Assembly (NCBI GenBank): GCA_020744225.1
Contig: JAGMWG010000011.1
Span: 124,001-188,000 of the forward strand
Source: Paraphoma chrysanthemicola
Taxonomy: Eukaryota; Ascomycota; Dothideomycetes; Pleosporales; Phaeosphaeriaceae
Direction: 5' to 3'
Length of the DNA: 64,000 nucleotides
The position numbers and the translations under genes were made by a program. How positions within the stretch are numbered: position 1 is the stretch's first letter; each line of letters opens with the position of its first letter. Positions 20,576-35,800 of this stretch are shown here, piece by piece. The notes beneath the pieces are model-generated. The model saw only the letters and a program-made list of their open reading frames with translations, was not told the origin of the DNA and did not search any database.

Positions 20576-23039
20576 GTAGTCTAGAGTAGATTATCTATCT
20601 TAGAATATTAAGTTAAATATAAAAAGAAATAGACTCTTCTTATATATATCTATATCTATATACTAGAGTTTCTTATAGTACTTACTATAAGAGTTATAAG
20701 ATATAAGACTTCTTATTATATTATATATAAGAAAGATACTAAGACTATTTCTTATGTATAAGCTTATAAGAAGGTTACGTAATCTAACTCTATGTATAGA
20801 GTAGTATTATTTATTAGTTCTCTAAGGTTAGCCTAAGTATAACTATATAGGATTATTATATCTTATTTCTTTAATCTTATTATCTCTTTCTTATAAGATT
20901 TGTAATACTATTCTTCTTTCTCTTATAGCTTATTCTTAAGCTTTTATTAGTTATAGCTAACTATAGTAGTATCTAGGTTTAAAGAATATCTTTATCTTAC
21001 TCTTAAAATTCGTTATAATAGTTAGTTAGTACCTATTTTCTATAATCTTTATCTTTTATATAATTAGAAGTGTATTATAATACTAGAGGTTAATAGTTAA
21101 CGTTTAAAGTACTTAGAATATACGTAGCTAAGTTACTTATATATAAATATAGTCTAAGTATTATTAGAAAAAACTTAAGATAAGTATAAGAAGAAGGTAG
21201 AAGTAGATAAAACATTACTAGCTAAAGTAGTTTTACACTTAATATAAAATAAGAAAATACTAGAGTAGACTAAGAATTATATATTAAGAAAGGCGTAGTA
21301 TTTAGTAAATAGCTTTTACGCTAAGAGTAAAATAGTAGATATATAGAAGTTAGATAATTATTCTACTATAAATATCTTAGTAGAGTTCTTACTAATAATA
21401 TAAGAGACTTTAGATAATCTAGAGTTTCTAGTAACTATACTATAGTTAAGTAAGATACTTATTTTCTTATTATAAAGGTTAGTAGCTAGAGTCTTATTTT
21501 ATTCTTTTCTAGTATTTCTTAATATACTATCTATAGTTCTAGAGATTAATCTTTAGTTTCTAAGTGTTTTTAGAGTTATTATATTCTAGTTATTTAACTA
21601 GGAATTCTTATAGCTTAATTTACTAAGTATTCTAGTAGTCTAGAATTCTCTTAAATTTAAATTAATTCTCTTCTTTTATCTTATAGTAGAAGGTTTTCTA
21701 AAGTAGTATTTTAGAGTCTACTAGTTCTAATAGTTTAATATAGAATCTAAAGTAGATTTTAGTATCTTATAGTAGATCTAATATATATATTACTAGTCTA
21801 TATCTCTTATAGATAAAAAACAGTCTAACTTTAATATAATCTAGTTTCTTACTTAGTTATATTGTTTATAGATCTTTTATAAGTAAGTATACTTTATCTC
21901 TCTCTTTTAGCTAAGGTACTATTTTTCTTTTCTTATTAATATATAAAATACTTTACTATTAAGCTTTCTAAATATAGTCTTATATTTCTTTATAAGTTTT
22001 CTTTAATTTCTCTACTATTAATATAGTAGCTTTAGTATTTAAGCTAGATAAACTTCTTTTAAAGAGGTATAGATATCTTTCTAGTAGATTTTAATATTTT
22101 GTTATTATATACTATTAGACTATAAGTAGTAATAATACCTAATTATCTTATTTCTTATTAGTATAGATTTATAGATATATCTTTATTATATAGTTTATTT
22201 ATTCTATTTATCTATCTATTTAAGAGTAGTAAGTAGTTAATAGCTTTCTTTAAGTTCTAATAGCTACTATAAGTATTACCTAATAATTTAATATAAAGAG
22301 CTTATCTTAGTTACTTATTATTATTTTTAGTATATTATAGTATTAAATAACTTAGTTATTAATAATATATTCTAGTTATACTACTATATAATTCTTTCTA
22401 AATAGTATATATTCTATATTCTTTATAAAGCGATCTATAACTATAAGTATTACGTTATACTTTAGTCTAGTAGTTAAATTCTTTAACTCTAGTAGTTCTA
22501 TAATAAAGTCTATACAGATATTAGTCTAAAGTTTAGTTAGTAACTTAATAGTCTATATTTCTTTATATTCTATATATATACTATATTTATTATAATAGTA
22601 ATTAGTATATTTTCTAATAAAGTCTATAACTTTATTCTTTATATTTTTAAATTTATAGTTTTATTAGATAAGTTTTATAGTTTATATAATTCTAAAGTAT
22701 CTATATATAGAGTTATTATAGTAGCTTTAGATAAGTTCTTCTTATAGTTTCTTTAGTACTTTATTTATAACTTAGAGTATAGAATATACTTCTTTAGATA
22801 GTTCTAAGAACTTATTCTTATTTTGTTATAGTAAGAGTATAAAGACGTCTGTTTTTTTTTACTAATTATATTATATCTTTTACTTAGAGTATCTACTCTT
22901 CTGTTATCTTTTTCTAGTATATATATAACTTTAAACTAGTGTTATCTAAGTAGTTCTAACTAACGTACTTACTAATAATTAAGTTATTTAGTTATAGTAA
23001 AGTATTAAAGATTCTTATAGTTTATAAATATTATTATAC
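20576..23039 (-). mobile_element. Gypsy-B remnant (chromodomain Ty3/gypsy, minus strand)
   Basis: An LTR related to but clearly diverged from the gypsy-A LTR occupies about 20580-20909. The following sequence aligns with gypsy-A1 from 9890 on: a chromodomain-like end (about 21520-21660, ILDYxNTxxIK then FLVKxLEYNN), the integrase, then RNase H to about 23039, where gypsy C interrupts it. RNase H sequence resumes for about 54 bp at 36455-36508. Its 5' half and other LTR are absent. The left limit is approximate. Confidence 0.65.
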
Positions 23040-23304
23040 TATTATACAGAGTAATACATTTAGTTTGTATTACGTAGAGTTCTTAATTTTCTTAGTATAC
23101 GTAAGTAGATTATATAATTATCTAGTCTTTACAGAAGCGTTTTAATATTATAGAGAGAGAAGAGAGAGAGATAATATAACACAGAAAAATAAGAAAAGAG
23201 GTAGATACTTAACAGCTAATACAAAGAGGTCTTCTCTACCTTATTACTTACTCTTATATACTATAAATAGTAAAATAAGTTCTAAACTACTTATTAACAA
23301 CTTA
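23040..23304 (+). repeat. 5' LTR of gypsy-C
   Basis: About 265 bp, near-identical to 36191-36454. It includes a GAGAGAGAAGAGAGAGAGAT purine run and an AGGTCTTCTCTACCTTATTA segment shared by both copies. Exact ends are uncertain by a few bases. Confidence 0.8.
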
Positions 23305-23543
23305 AATAGTAATACCTAAGAGGCCTAATACTTACTTTATAGTAAGTGTAAAGAAAGCTAGTAATATTAACTATAACAGAATTTTTGTAAGAAGCTCTAG
23401 TCTATAGTATAGTATAGAGAGCTTTATTATAACTATATTTTACGCCTTTAATAGAGAGTACTTAGCGTATATATAAGAGAAGTACTTATTCTAGAGTTAC
23501 TTAGTAGCTTTAGTCTATCGTAATAAAAAAAAGCTATATACTT

Positions 23544-23790
23544 CTATCTACTATATTAGTAGAGAGTATTATAACTATAATACTTTTATCTAAGGTATTA
23601 CTAGAAAGCTATTATAGTCTTAGAGAAATACAACACCTATCTACTATATTAGTAGAGTATTAAGGTAATACCTATCTACTATATTAGTAGAGTATTATTA
23701 TAACTCTTAGAGAAATATAATACCTATCTACTATATTAGTAGAGTACTGTAATAATACTTATCTACTATATTAGTAGAGTATTATCTTAG
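23544..23790 (+). repeat. Five copies of a CTACTA-TAT-TAGTAG hairpin-like repeat
   Basis: The unit CTATCTACTATATTAGTAGAG recurs at 23544, 23637, 23672, 23724 and 23758 (the last with one change). Each copy contains a 6-bp inverted repeat (CTACTA/TAGTAG) around three bases. Spacing is irregular (93, 35, 52, 34). It lies in the leader or gag-proximal part of gypsy-C. Confidence 0.8.
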
Positions 23791-26700
23791 TATAGAAGTA
23801 TTAGTCTACTATTTCTAGATAGAGTACTTTAATACTATAATTTTAACTTACTAATTAGGTAAAGAGAAAACTAGTAACATCTACTTATATAGAGAAGGTA
23901 GGTATATAAAAGACTCTAAGAGAGACTACTAAGAGTAAGACTTCTAGAAGAAGCTAGAATAGCTAGTTCTAGCGCTGCACTTAGCTATTACTAAGAGAAG
24001 CTATTATACTTAGATATAAGAGCCTTACTATATAATTTCTAAAGAGTATTATATAGCTAATAAGAAGTACTAAGATAATAGTATAATATATAAAAGAAGA
24101 AGAAACGTAGATAGAAAATAAAGAGAGAGATAAAAGTTTTTAAAGAAGAAGAGAACTAAAAGAGCTTTTGCATCTTTTAGTATTACTATAATATTAAACT
24201 AGTACTATTAATAGTTATCTATTTTTAAAGAAAGAAGTTAATAAGTCTATACTTAGTTAAGAAATCTATATAAAGAATCTGCTATAATAGGCAATTATTA
24301 CAGAAGTCTTATCTACGCTTATATTAGATAAACTAGATAGAATAACGTCTAGCTAAGCTATAAAGAGACTAGAGTTAGTTCTCTTAAACACGTCTGTTAA
24401 CTTTAGTTGCTCTAGCTATACTTAAGTTAATATAGCTACTATATAATCTATAATTAAAAGCGTAAGCAAAGTTATATTAGATTAATACCTAGATAATAGT
24501 CTTAGTAGTATAGACAGCTCTATACTACTATTAGTACTATATAGATCTATAAAGATAAAGACTATCTAAATAAGAAGTAATATAGAGAGTCTTATATTCT
24601 TAGAAAAGAATATTATAAAGTTTCTATTAGACTATAATAGAAGGTGCAGAATTGTAGATTATAATAATAAACTAAGACTTAATTATATATCTAATTAGTG
24701 CAACTTATAATATTAAGTCTTTATCTAGAGAATAAGAGCCTTCTAGAAAGAAAACTAGAAGGTACTTTAAGAAGCTATAAAAGATTACTAGCGTAATACT
24801 AATACTGCGTAATAGATAAGTATATAATTCTTTATTAAGTTCTACGTATTAGAAACTATAAGAAATTTTCTAGGTCTAACTACTTACTATACTAATTTTA
24901 CTATATACGCTAGTATATATATATATAGCTACTAGATTAATAAGATTAAGGTAAGTAATCTCTTCTTCTATAGTCTTCTATCTAAGAACTAGAAATAAGT
25001 AATATTTTATATATCTAAGAGCTTAGACTCTAACTAAATTAAGATGTATAACATAGAAACTATATATAGCTACCTCTAGAAAATATATTAATAGTAGAAA
25101 GAGCTTTACTAAGTAAGAATAAGTAGAGATAATAGAGATATAATAAGAGCGTAAGCTCTTATCTACAATACTTATATAAATAGTATTAATTTAACTTTAG
25201 TATATTAGATAATTAAAGATATTAAAGAGAAGTAGGTGTAAGAGCTTATACTACTACTAAATATAAACCTAGAGATATAGAATCTTATTAACGTAATAGG
25301 TAAGATAAAGATTAATACAGCTAGAGTTTAGTGTCTTATCAACTATAATATAATTAGAATATTACTAAGTAATTACTATAACTATACCTATTTTATAGCT
25401 AACGCTGTTACTACTAAGAACTTAGAGAATATTCTAAAAGAAAGAAATAATAGTAGCTTTATTAGCAAATACGCGCTAATAATTAATCTAAATATAGAGA
25501 TAGACTATACAGCTAATAAACGTAAGTATAATAATGCCTATAATATATAATACGCTAAGTTACTACGTAAAAGACTATAAGTAATATAAGTAATTAAGTA
25601 ATATAGAATAGATAAGTTTTAGTTAGAGTAAGAGTAGTAATAAGATCTATTACTATAGCTCTAGGTATAAGATTTTAAAGAGAATATAAAGTCTATCTTC
25701 TCTTATACTATAGCTAAAGTAGCTATAAAAGAAAATTAGAAACTTCTTTAAAGTAACTAATAACTAATTAGATTAGCTAGTATCTATAGTATACTTAGAC
25801 AAGTTTAAAAGAGTAGACTTAAGACCTAGTAAGTAGCTAAAGAATTAATTTACTTTATAACAGACTACTTAAGGTAATATAATTACTACTTAAGAGAAGA
25901 AAGAGAATAAATATAACGCTATAAAAGATATACGCTATTTCTACGCCTATAGAATATTAGACCTAGAAAACTATTATAAAGTACTAAGTCTAGATACTAT
26001 AAATAGCTAGTATATTATACTTAGTTAGATAGTAAAATCTTTTACTACTATATAAGGTAGTAATATACTATAAGATTAAGTATTAGAGAAAGCGTATAAT
26101 ATATAAGTATCTAAGAAAAGAGAAAGACTAATAAAGAGTACAGCAGCTAATAAGATAGATACCTAAGAAAATAATTTATAGATAGTAGTAGAAACGCCTA
26201 CGCCTAACTAAGAAGACTATAACAAGCTAGAGAAGAATATAATTCTATACTCTAGCTAGGTATATAATAACTTATTTATAGTAATCTAGCTACTTCTAGA
26301 AATAGATTTATTTAGGTAACTATTAGTAGATCTTAATAATCTACAGCCTATATATAAGAAAAGAGTTTAGCTATATAAACTAGCTAAGAATAGTAAACTT
26401 AGAGCTATAGTTACGCTAATTAAGAATAAGTTACTAATAGTAATACTATACTAGAAAGTATAAGATATTACTATTAGAGATTTACTATTACAAGAAAAAT
26501 TCTATAATTACCTAGTTAGACTATTAATAGAAGACGTAGATTACGCTTAGAATATAGTAGAAATTAATATTATAATAATTAGAGTTAAAGTTAGCACTAG
26601 TTAGTAGCTACTTTACTTTTCTCTAAAAGTTAACTAATTAGTAGTATCTACAGAGCTAGCAGACGCTTATAATTAGCTAGCTAACTAGACTCTTCTAAGT

Positions 26701-27899
26701 ATATTAGAGAAAAAAATAAGAGTAGATATAGATAAAGATTTATACAATATAGCTATAGAGAGATAGCTATAGTATATATTTATCTTATATACGTAACTAA
26801 GAGCTAACTTAAGATACTAAGTTAGTAGCGCAGGTAATACTTATATAGACTTTAATAACTAAGTAAGAAATAATATTACTAAGCGTAAGAATAAAACGTA
26901 TAGAATAGTCTAGATAACTAAAGAGCTTTCTATATACTAGGCTATAGTAGAAAAGAATTCTATTAAATATCTTATTAATATAAGTGCTTAAATAAACCTT
27001 TTAAAATTTAGTATAGTAAAAATACTAAAGATAATATATAAAGACTATATAGATAATTAAAAAATAGAGAGAAAGAGTAAAAGAAGTAGTAATAGTAAAC
27101 AGCTTAGTAGACTCTTTTATAGAGATAGCCTAGAACGTACTTATTAAGGTTAGTATAGTTATTACTAGAATATACTTCTATATAATAAGAAATCTAACAA
27201 GATCTATAATCTTAGAAGCGCTGTAGTATACTATAATATAACTTAATATTTAGTATAACGTATTTAGTAAAATTACTTATAGAATTCTATTAGATAATAG
27301 TAGCTATAATACTATATTTATTAGATTAGATTCTCTAATATTTAGTAGTAAGTATTCTATACTAGTACTAGATACAGAAGATTTAGAAAATAATTAGTAG
27401 ACGCTCTTATAGCTAAAGAGTATCTACTAAGAGAGAAAGACTTAGAAAAATAATAAGTAGCTTTCTAGATCTACATAAGATATATATAGAAAGCTATATA
27501 TATTTAAGAAGAGAAAGAGTTTAGTAAATATTCTTTTATATTTAGTAATACTAACTAAATAAGATAGACTTAGTAGAAGAGATAAGTAGTAGACTTTAGT
27601 ATTAAAGAATCTAAGAAACTAGGCCTAATTAAAGAAACGCAGTACTAGAGCTTAGAGAAGCTAGATATATAAAGTATAGTACTATAGCACAGTATTATAT
27701 ATAAACTTAATAGATAAGTAACTATAAATAAGTATTAGTAAAAGAAATTACTTAAAGTAAATACTATATATAAGTAAGTAGTAGATAAAGTATAACTAGT
27801 AGACTTACCTTAAGCTATAGAACTAAGTAAACTTAGTTTAGAGAATTAGAAACAGCTAGCTATTAAGAAGTAACTACTAGTACTAAGTCTTAAGCTTCT

Positions 27900-30650
27900 A
27901 GATATAAGACCTTTTAATTATCTCTTTAAGAAAAGATATACTATATTCTCTTATAGAATAAGACTTACTTCTATAAGATTTAAGTAAATATACTTTAAAA
28001 GTATATTTCTTAAAAGAGAAGTAGAGCTCTTTAAGAAGATACTATTTAATAAAGAACTTATAATTACCTTTAACTTTAATAAAGTAAGAAGAATAAGTTA
28101 TAAGATTAGACTACTCTACTATATTTAGATAATTCTACATAAGATATAGTAAGTAAAGATATTTCTAATTACTAGATTACTTAAAGTTAAAGTAATATAG
28201 ATAATCTAGAAATAACTTAAAAGAGAGATATTAGAAAGAAGTAATAGCTAGTATAGAAATCTATAGTATCTAGTCTATAAGAAAGATAGCGTCTATAGAT
28301 TTATTAATAATACATAACTCTAGAATAGAGTTATAATTTAAGATGTAAGTATAGCTTCTACTACTAATAACTTCTTAGCTTAGTTTATAGAATACTCTAT
28401 ACTTTTACTAGTAGATATATTCTCTAGTTATAACTAAATTACTCTATATCTAGATAGTAAGAATATAATAGTAAAGTAAATACCTATAGAACTAGTTTAG
28501 AGTTATACACTATAGTAAAAAGTAATAAACTTAGTAGCTATATACTAACGCATAATTATAAAGATTCTAAAGAACTATTAGCTATATACACTCTCTTACG
28601 TTAATAATATTATATATAGTAAGTCTAAAACTAAATATAATAGTAAAGAAAGTATACTAGAAATCTAGAAGTTTATACTAGAGTATATAATATAGCTAGA
28701 TAAGGTATTAGTAGATATTAAGAAGGTACAAGAAACTATATTAGAAAAGAAATACTACTAAGATATAAATAGTCTAATTATTATAGAATATAAGATATCT
28801 AAGTATAGCTATATACTAGACTTAGAAAAGATAGCTAAAATTAATAAGTAGCTACTATACTATAATCTATAAGAAGTCTAAGAATTTATAAGAATCTATA
28901 TATACTATAGAATATAAGTAAAAGGCTTTGTAATATACGTAAAACTATTATTCTATCTTCTAAAAAAGAATATAGAGTTTTACTAGAGTATAGAGTAATA
29001 AAGAGTAATAGACTATATAAAATACACTATTACTAATATACTTATATTAATAACTCTAGATTATAAATATAGAAGAATACTCTTTATTACTATAAATACT
29101 TTAATAGAAAAAAGTAGTGCGTTATTAAAACAGATTAGGTGTAATAGACAAAGGTATCTCTACTAATTTAAAAGTATATTCTAGTCTTTAGAATAAAGTT
29201 ACTAGTACTCTATAAAACTAGAACTCTAAGCAGTTATCTAAGTACTTAAAAGATTTACTCTATAGTTATATATATAATACTTTACTATTAAAATAGACGT
29301 ATAAACTTTAATATACTAACTTAACTATTTATTAGTAGAGATACTAGAAGCTATTATTAGTAGATAGATTACTACTATACTTACCTAGAACTTTAAGATA
29401 AAGTATATCTCTAGAAAGAGAAACGCAGTAGTAGATACTCTATCTTATTATCTAAAACTAGAAGAATAGATAGTACTAGATAAACTAGAAGAAGATATTA
29501 AGAAATTTGTTAAATTACTAATTATAAACATAGAGAGCCTGTCTCCTATAGTAGAATCTAGAACGCTTTACCTAGAATATAGTAATAAATCTAAAAAGAT
29601 AGCTAAGTTTCTAATAACACTAAAGACCTTAGTAATAAGGTAGAGTTAACTATAAGCGTAGAAAAAGTGTATAATAAACTTCTTCGTGCAAGATAAGTTT
29701 CTATTTAAGAAAACGTCTTATAATATTATAATATAAAGAGTTATTAATAACTAAGATCTATAAATTATAGTAATATAAGAAATTTATAAATTTATTAGAT
29801 ATTATAGAGTAAATAGAGTATACTCTATAATAGCGTAACACTACTAGTAGAAGAATATATACTAAAATATTTAAGAGATACTTAAGGCGTATATAGAATA
29901 CTAGCTACAGTTATAGAAAAGAATAGTTAATATAATAATAAATACATATACATTTACACTTTAGAAGTTAATTATAATTAATATTATATATATACTAAAC
30001 TTAGATAGTAAATATTTTCTAGTTATTACTAGAGAATACTTAAGTAGATAGCTAGAGGCGTATATACTCTCTAATAATAAATTCTTAATAGTAGTAAAGT
30101 TTATATATAAAGATATTATCTACTATTAGAGTATAACTAGAAGAATAATAGTAGATAAAGGCCTAGACTTTACTAAAGTAGTAAAGCTTCTAGTAGAATA
30201 CTATAATATTAAGTATATCTAGTTATTATTATATAATCTATAAGCTTAGAAAAAGATTAAAAGTAGTTATAAGCTAATTATTAATATACTAGTAAAACTA
30301 ATAGAGTTATAAGTAACTAACTTACTTATAGTTCTTCTTATAGACAGAATCTCTATCTAAGAATTAATAGAATACTTACTATACTAGATAGTTATAAAAT
30401 AGAATCTAGTACTACTAATTAAGCTTATACTACTTATATAGTAGACGCTACTATTTAGAGAAATAAGAAACTAGAAATAGCTCTTAGCAGTGCATATAAT
30501 ATAAATTAATCTCTAAAACTAGTTCTTAAAAGAAGTAGTATTAAAGATTATATACATATAAGTATCTAAGAAAGAATACTAGAATAATACTAAGAAGATC
30601 TATTAGAATAACCTCTTACTAGAGATACTTATACTTCTCTAGAACTTTGT
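27900..30650 (+). pseudogene. Gypsy-C pol: reverse transcriptase, RNase H, integrase
   Basis: With TAG/TAA read through, the RT shows a VYKKD...YRFINN segment near 28270-28310, LVDIFSSYNQI near 28410-28440, and the catalytic YVDD box as YVNN (TAC GTT AAT AAT, 28597-28608). Integrase follows: an H2C2 zinc-binding region near 29780-29910 with His and Cys partly replaced by Tyr, then a core near 29990-30240 that keeps the LVITREYLS-like, VVD.G.DF and YYNIKYI-like motifs. Gene order RT-RNase H-IN identifies Ty3/gypsy. The losses are G to A and C to T, as RIP gives. Confidence 0.8.
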
Positions 30651-31299
30651 ATAAGAAATTAATATAAGTTAGAATAGAAAGCTTAATATATAATAGCTTA
30701 GCCTATATAAAATTAAGACTACTATAGCTAAGTATAGAACATACTTACTAGAAGATCTTAATAGTACAGCTTTTATATATATAGTACTAGAGTAGAGACT
30801 TAAGATTTTCTATGTATAATAAGAGAAAGATATTAATATAGAAAACTAAGAATAAATAAAACTATAGAACCTAGAGCTCTAGAGTAAGATATATATCTTT
30901 TACTTACTACTAAAGAATAAAGATAATTCTTAAATAAAAGAGTTAGTGCAGAGTAATAATAGAATAAGTTAATAGCTATTAAAATAAACTATAGTAAGAA
31001 GAGAAGTAAAAGTATAGATATAGATAAAATAAGTTACTCTACCTATAAAGTAGGTACTACTATAAATAGTCTCTTAGGCTCTAATAGAATAAGAAAGAGA
31101 AGAGTATATTCTTATACGTATAGATATAGATAACTCTAACTTAGAGAAGTTAGAGTAATACTACTTCTACTTATAAGCCTATTACAGAAAAAGTAAGAAA
31201 TATAAAAGATTAGCTAGAATAGCTAATTTAAAGATAGAGAGAGAATAAGAGCTATAGATAATAGGTAGTATAAAAAATTTAAGAAAAATTTTAGTAATA

Positions 31300-32899
31300 G
31301 TTAGCTAACTTAGAATTAGAGGCTGCGCACACCTAGATAGCCTTTTATCTATTTCTTATATCAACTACTACTCTAGAATCTATAGCGCTAGTAAGTACTA
31401 GCTAGCTTATAACTACTTATAAGATAGCTAGCACTTATAGTATAAGAAAAGAGAGAAGAGAAAGTTAAAAGAACTCTAAAGAACCTTAAGCACTTATATT
31501 TTTTATAAGCTTAGAGCGCATAATTAGATAGTGTACTACAAAATTAGCTGTAAGAACTTAAAAAAATAAGAAAATTATAAAGTATACATATATAGTAAGA
31601 ATAGGTAGTATAAGATATAGTTATATATACTTTAAGAAAGAAAAATATAAGATATAGAAGATTATAAGAAAGGTAGTTAGCGCTAGTATACGCTAGCGTA
31701 CACTAGTATTATAGCTAGCTAATAGTAAGTGTCTGTAAGACTAGTAGACGCTTCTAATAGACTAAATTAGCTTTAGTATCTATAACTTTAAACCTTAATA
31801 ACTACTAGCAAAACTTAATGTTCTACGTTAAACTTTAGAGAGAACGTTAATATAATAACTATTCTTAGAATTAGAAGCTTAGTTAGAAATAATAGAAAGA
31901 AGTATATATATAGCTAGATACTACAGACTTATAATTAAGAAGGTATTAATATTATAAAAAGCTAGAGAGGTAAATAAGATATAAATAATAATTATAGAAA
32001 AGATATATAACTCTATACTACTTAGAAGTAAGAAGATAGTAAGTAAGAGAAGTAAGTAAAGTTATAATTAGAGTAGGCAACTATATAGAATTATAATTAC
32101 TTATAAGTACTAGTATTTATAAGAAGTAGTAAGTAAGTAAAAGAAGAGAGGCTATATAAACTCTTAACCTAAGCTCTAGATTTCTCTTCTTACCTAACTT
32201 TACTATTAACTAGGCTAAGTAAGCTTTTAAGTTAACTTTTACAGCAGCCTCTTTAACTTTCTTTTTATCTATAATAACTATAAGAATACTTAATAAGATC
32301 TTTAAGCTCTTACCTTAGAGGCTAGCTTAATAATATACTAAATATATTTACTAACTATTATAGCTAGCTGCTTAGTAACTTAGCGTTCTCTTACGTATTA
32401 GCACTAGTAGTTATAAGTTCTTTATAATAGTTATAGTTACTTTATTAATTTCTTATAATAGTAGTATTACTACTTATATAGAGTAATAATCTAAGTAGTC
32501 TAAATACTTAGAGTAATCTGTACGTAGACTTATTAGCTCTTACCTAATTAGTTTTAATTAACTCTAACTATACAGATATAAGCTTAATATAATATAATAG
32601 TAGAATAATTTATATTAACTATAACTATAGTGCAAAGATAGCTAATATAGCTAACTATAAGAACGTCTCTATTACATAGGATAATAGTCGCACTATATAA
32701 GATTTTTAGTTCTAACTATTATACGTTACTCTAGCTAAGGCTTAAGATATATTAGACGTATAGTACGCTAGTATAACTCTTTATCTTAACCTTATAGTAG
32801 GTCTACTTATAGATTTCTCTAACTAGTTACATATATAGACTATAATTATAGTATAATATAAAAGCGCTAATAACTTTAGCTATATATATCTAGTAGTTA
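31300..32899 (+). other. Gypsy-C region between integrase and extra ORF, unassigned
   Basis: AT-saturated. It contains a cluster of self-complementary GCTAG words (about 31690-31730) and another palindrome around 31405-31430. No domain can be read. It may be spacer, or the start of the extra ORF. Confidence 0.4.
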
Positions 32900-35800
32900 T
32901 AGACTAAGAGAAGTAAAAGAGAAAGAGAATAACTACTTACTGTAATACAGTTACATATTTAAAGAAAACCTACTTTAAGCTATAGACTAATTATATTATA
33001 CTCTACTATCTAGACTTACTATATAATACTATAAGTATAATAGATATAGTATACGTTCTAAAGCGTATATATATAAAGAACTTAGTTTCTATTTTAAATA
33101 CTATTATTATAAACTAAATTATAGTTAAATTATTATAATAACCTAAGAAATACTACTTAATTAGAGTAGACTAGACTAACTATAAAGAGTTTCTTTATTA
33201 CTTTACTTACTAAGTTTATAATAAAGTTTTAAGTAACTCTAACTTAGAAATCTCTAGAAAGATAAAAGATATCTTAGTAGATTAAGAGTAAAAGAATAAC
33301 TTTATTAATCTTATAAGCTAAAGTAAAGAATATAGTCTTATATATAAGATAGATTTTATAAATAGAGAGCTTAATAGTATATAGTAATATTTACTTACTT
33401 AATACCTAGTAATAAACTTAATAACTAAGTATAAGAGCCTTCTAGTAAAGTACTAGAAGATTATCTTATCTAATATAGAGATAATAAAAGAGAAGTATTA
33501 GCTTACTCTATACTAAGAACTTAATCTTCTAATTCTAGTATAATATATAACACTAGAAGTAGTTAGTAAATATAGAAGAGTTATAACTAAGAGCTTACTT
33601 ACGTCTCTAGAGGTAATAGTATAAGAATAAGTAAGAGCTTTATAAGAGCTAAGATTAGTAGACTAAAATATAGAGCTAAATTCTAAGAATAAGACTAATA
33701 AGTAGCTTAAGACTAGAAAATATAAATATACTACTAAGACTAACTAACTTATAGAATAGCTAGTCTAGAAAGAGAATATAAACGTAGCTCCTACTATAGA
33801 GAGTTCTCTACTAACTTAATAGCTAAGATCTACTATACATAAGGCTTTAGTAGCTAATAACTTAGAGGCCTTAAATAAAATTAATCTAGACGTTATAAAA
33901 GAAGAACTATAAATCTTAGAAGATAATAATAATAGTAGACTAACTAATATAAACTTATAGTAAATTTAGAATAACGTAAAGTATTAGTACAGTAACTAGA
34001 ATTTAAAGCTTATCTAACTTATCTAGTAGATAGCTACTAGTAAGTCTAAGAAGTCTCTTAAGAAAGCTGCAATTAGCTAACTACTAAGCTTCTAGTAGCT
34101 AGAGATTATAAACTAGAGTAAGTGCGTTAACTCTAATAAGAAGAAGTTAAAAGATATTAGTTAAGTATACTTTTACTACTTACGCTTTATTATAGCTAAA
34201 GTTAGACTTTAGTATTAGGCGCTAAACTAGAAAAATATAAGTAACGTATTAGAAGTTCTTAAGACTTACTCTAATAAGTAAGTAGAATATTAGAATATCT
34301 CTTAGTATTGCGTTCTATTTTAAGCTAGATTTTACGTAGAATATAAGAACTAAGATATACTAAGCTACTAATTTTAACTAACTATATTAGAGGCTTCTAA
34401 CTTAGACTATAATAGTATTATTAAGAAGATAAGCTAAACTAGAATTATAAAAGAATTTTAGCGCATAAATATACTAATTACTAACTATATCTTATAGATA
34501 TTTAAAGATCTAGACTTAGTAAAAATTATTAATAGTTTCTTTAATATATTTAAGTAGTACTAGCGCTATATAAGTAAAAAAGAAAACCTAGACTAGAATT
34601 AAGCTATATTCTACTCTATTCTACAGCAGCTTATTAGAGAAGATATTAAGTACTAGCTATTATACGCTTATCTTTAGCGTAAGTATTAGTTAATTAGCTA
34701 CTTATATTATACTAAGTACGTAATAATAGGAGATAGAACTAAGTTTAAGTATATTAATCTTAATATTAATTAAGCAGTTAAGTATAGCTATAGAGTAGAT
34801 ATAATCTAGGAATTAGTCTCTCTTAATAATAAAAATAATTAGAACTACACTATTATAATAGATAGCTTCTATAATATTACTAAGAAATATATAAAACTTA
34901 GAAAAAAGTAAGAAATAAAGACTAAGGTAAAATATATTAAAGAATAAAGTAATAAGAACTAGCTTAATAAGATAAAGAAGAAGTAGCTAAATATTAAGTT
35001 TAATAATAAGCTGTGTAAGTAGAAAGAGATCTACATCTCTTATCTTCTACTACCTTATAGTACTAAGAGTTTAGCTAAGACTATTTAACGTATAATTCTT
35101 CTATAGTTTATATTAATTTAGAGTAACTATAAAACTATAAAAAATTCTATAATAAGTACCTACTACTAAATTACTAAAGCTTATTAGACTCTAATAGCTG
35201 CACTATACACTTCTTTAGATTATCTTACTAAGTATAGTAGTATTACTTAGCTAATATCTAGTATAACTATCTATTAATTCTTATTAGCTATCTTATAAGT
35301 AATATATTACTAGAAGTAATAGAATTTACTTATAGTAATTAAGAAGATTAAGAAGAACCTAATTAGAAGAAAGAGACTATAAATCTAAGTGTAGATTAAA
35401 AAGAAGTGCATAAATAATATTACCTAAGCTAAGACTTAGTAAGCGTACTTCTAGAAGTATAAGAAGAAAGCGTATAGTATAGAGTTTAAGAAAGATTAAA
35501 AGAGTAGAATAATAAAGATTATCTCTAATTAATTATTCTTCTTAAATAAGAGTAAGTAGTCTAAAGTATTAGCTCTTTAGCAAAAACATAACGTAGATCT
35601 AAGCTAGAAGAATATACTAAAGCATATATTTCTAGAAGAGCTTAGAAGTAAGTAAGACTAAGTTTAGTAGTTAGAAGAAAGAGAAGTAGATAAGCCTATT
35701 AGCTACTCTCTAGAAACTTAGAAGAACACACTAGCTTAATTATTATACCTACCTCTTACTTACTATTCTACTATATAAAGTATAGCTTAGCATCTATAAG

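Noticed and set aside
23544..23790. CRISPR-like repeat array
   Set aside because: Eukaryotic context, irregular spacing, repeats within a retrotransposon leader, no cas genes.
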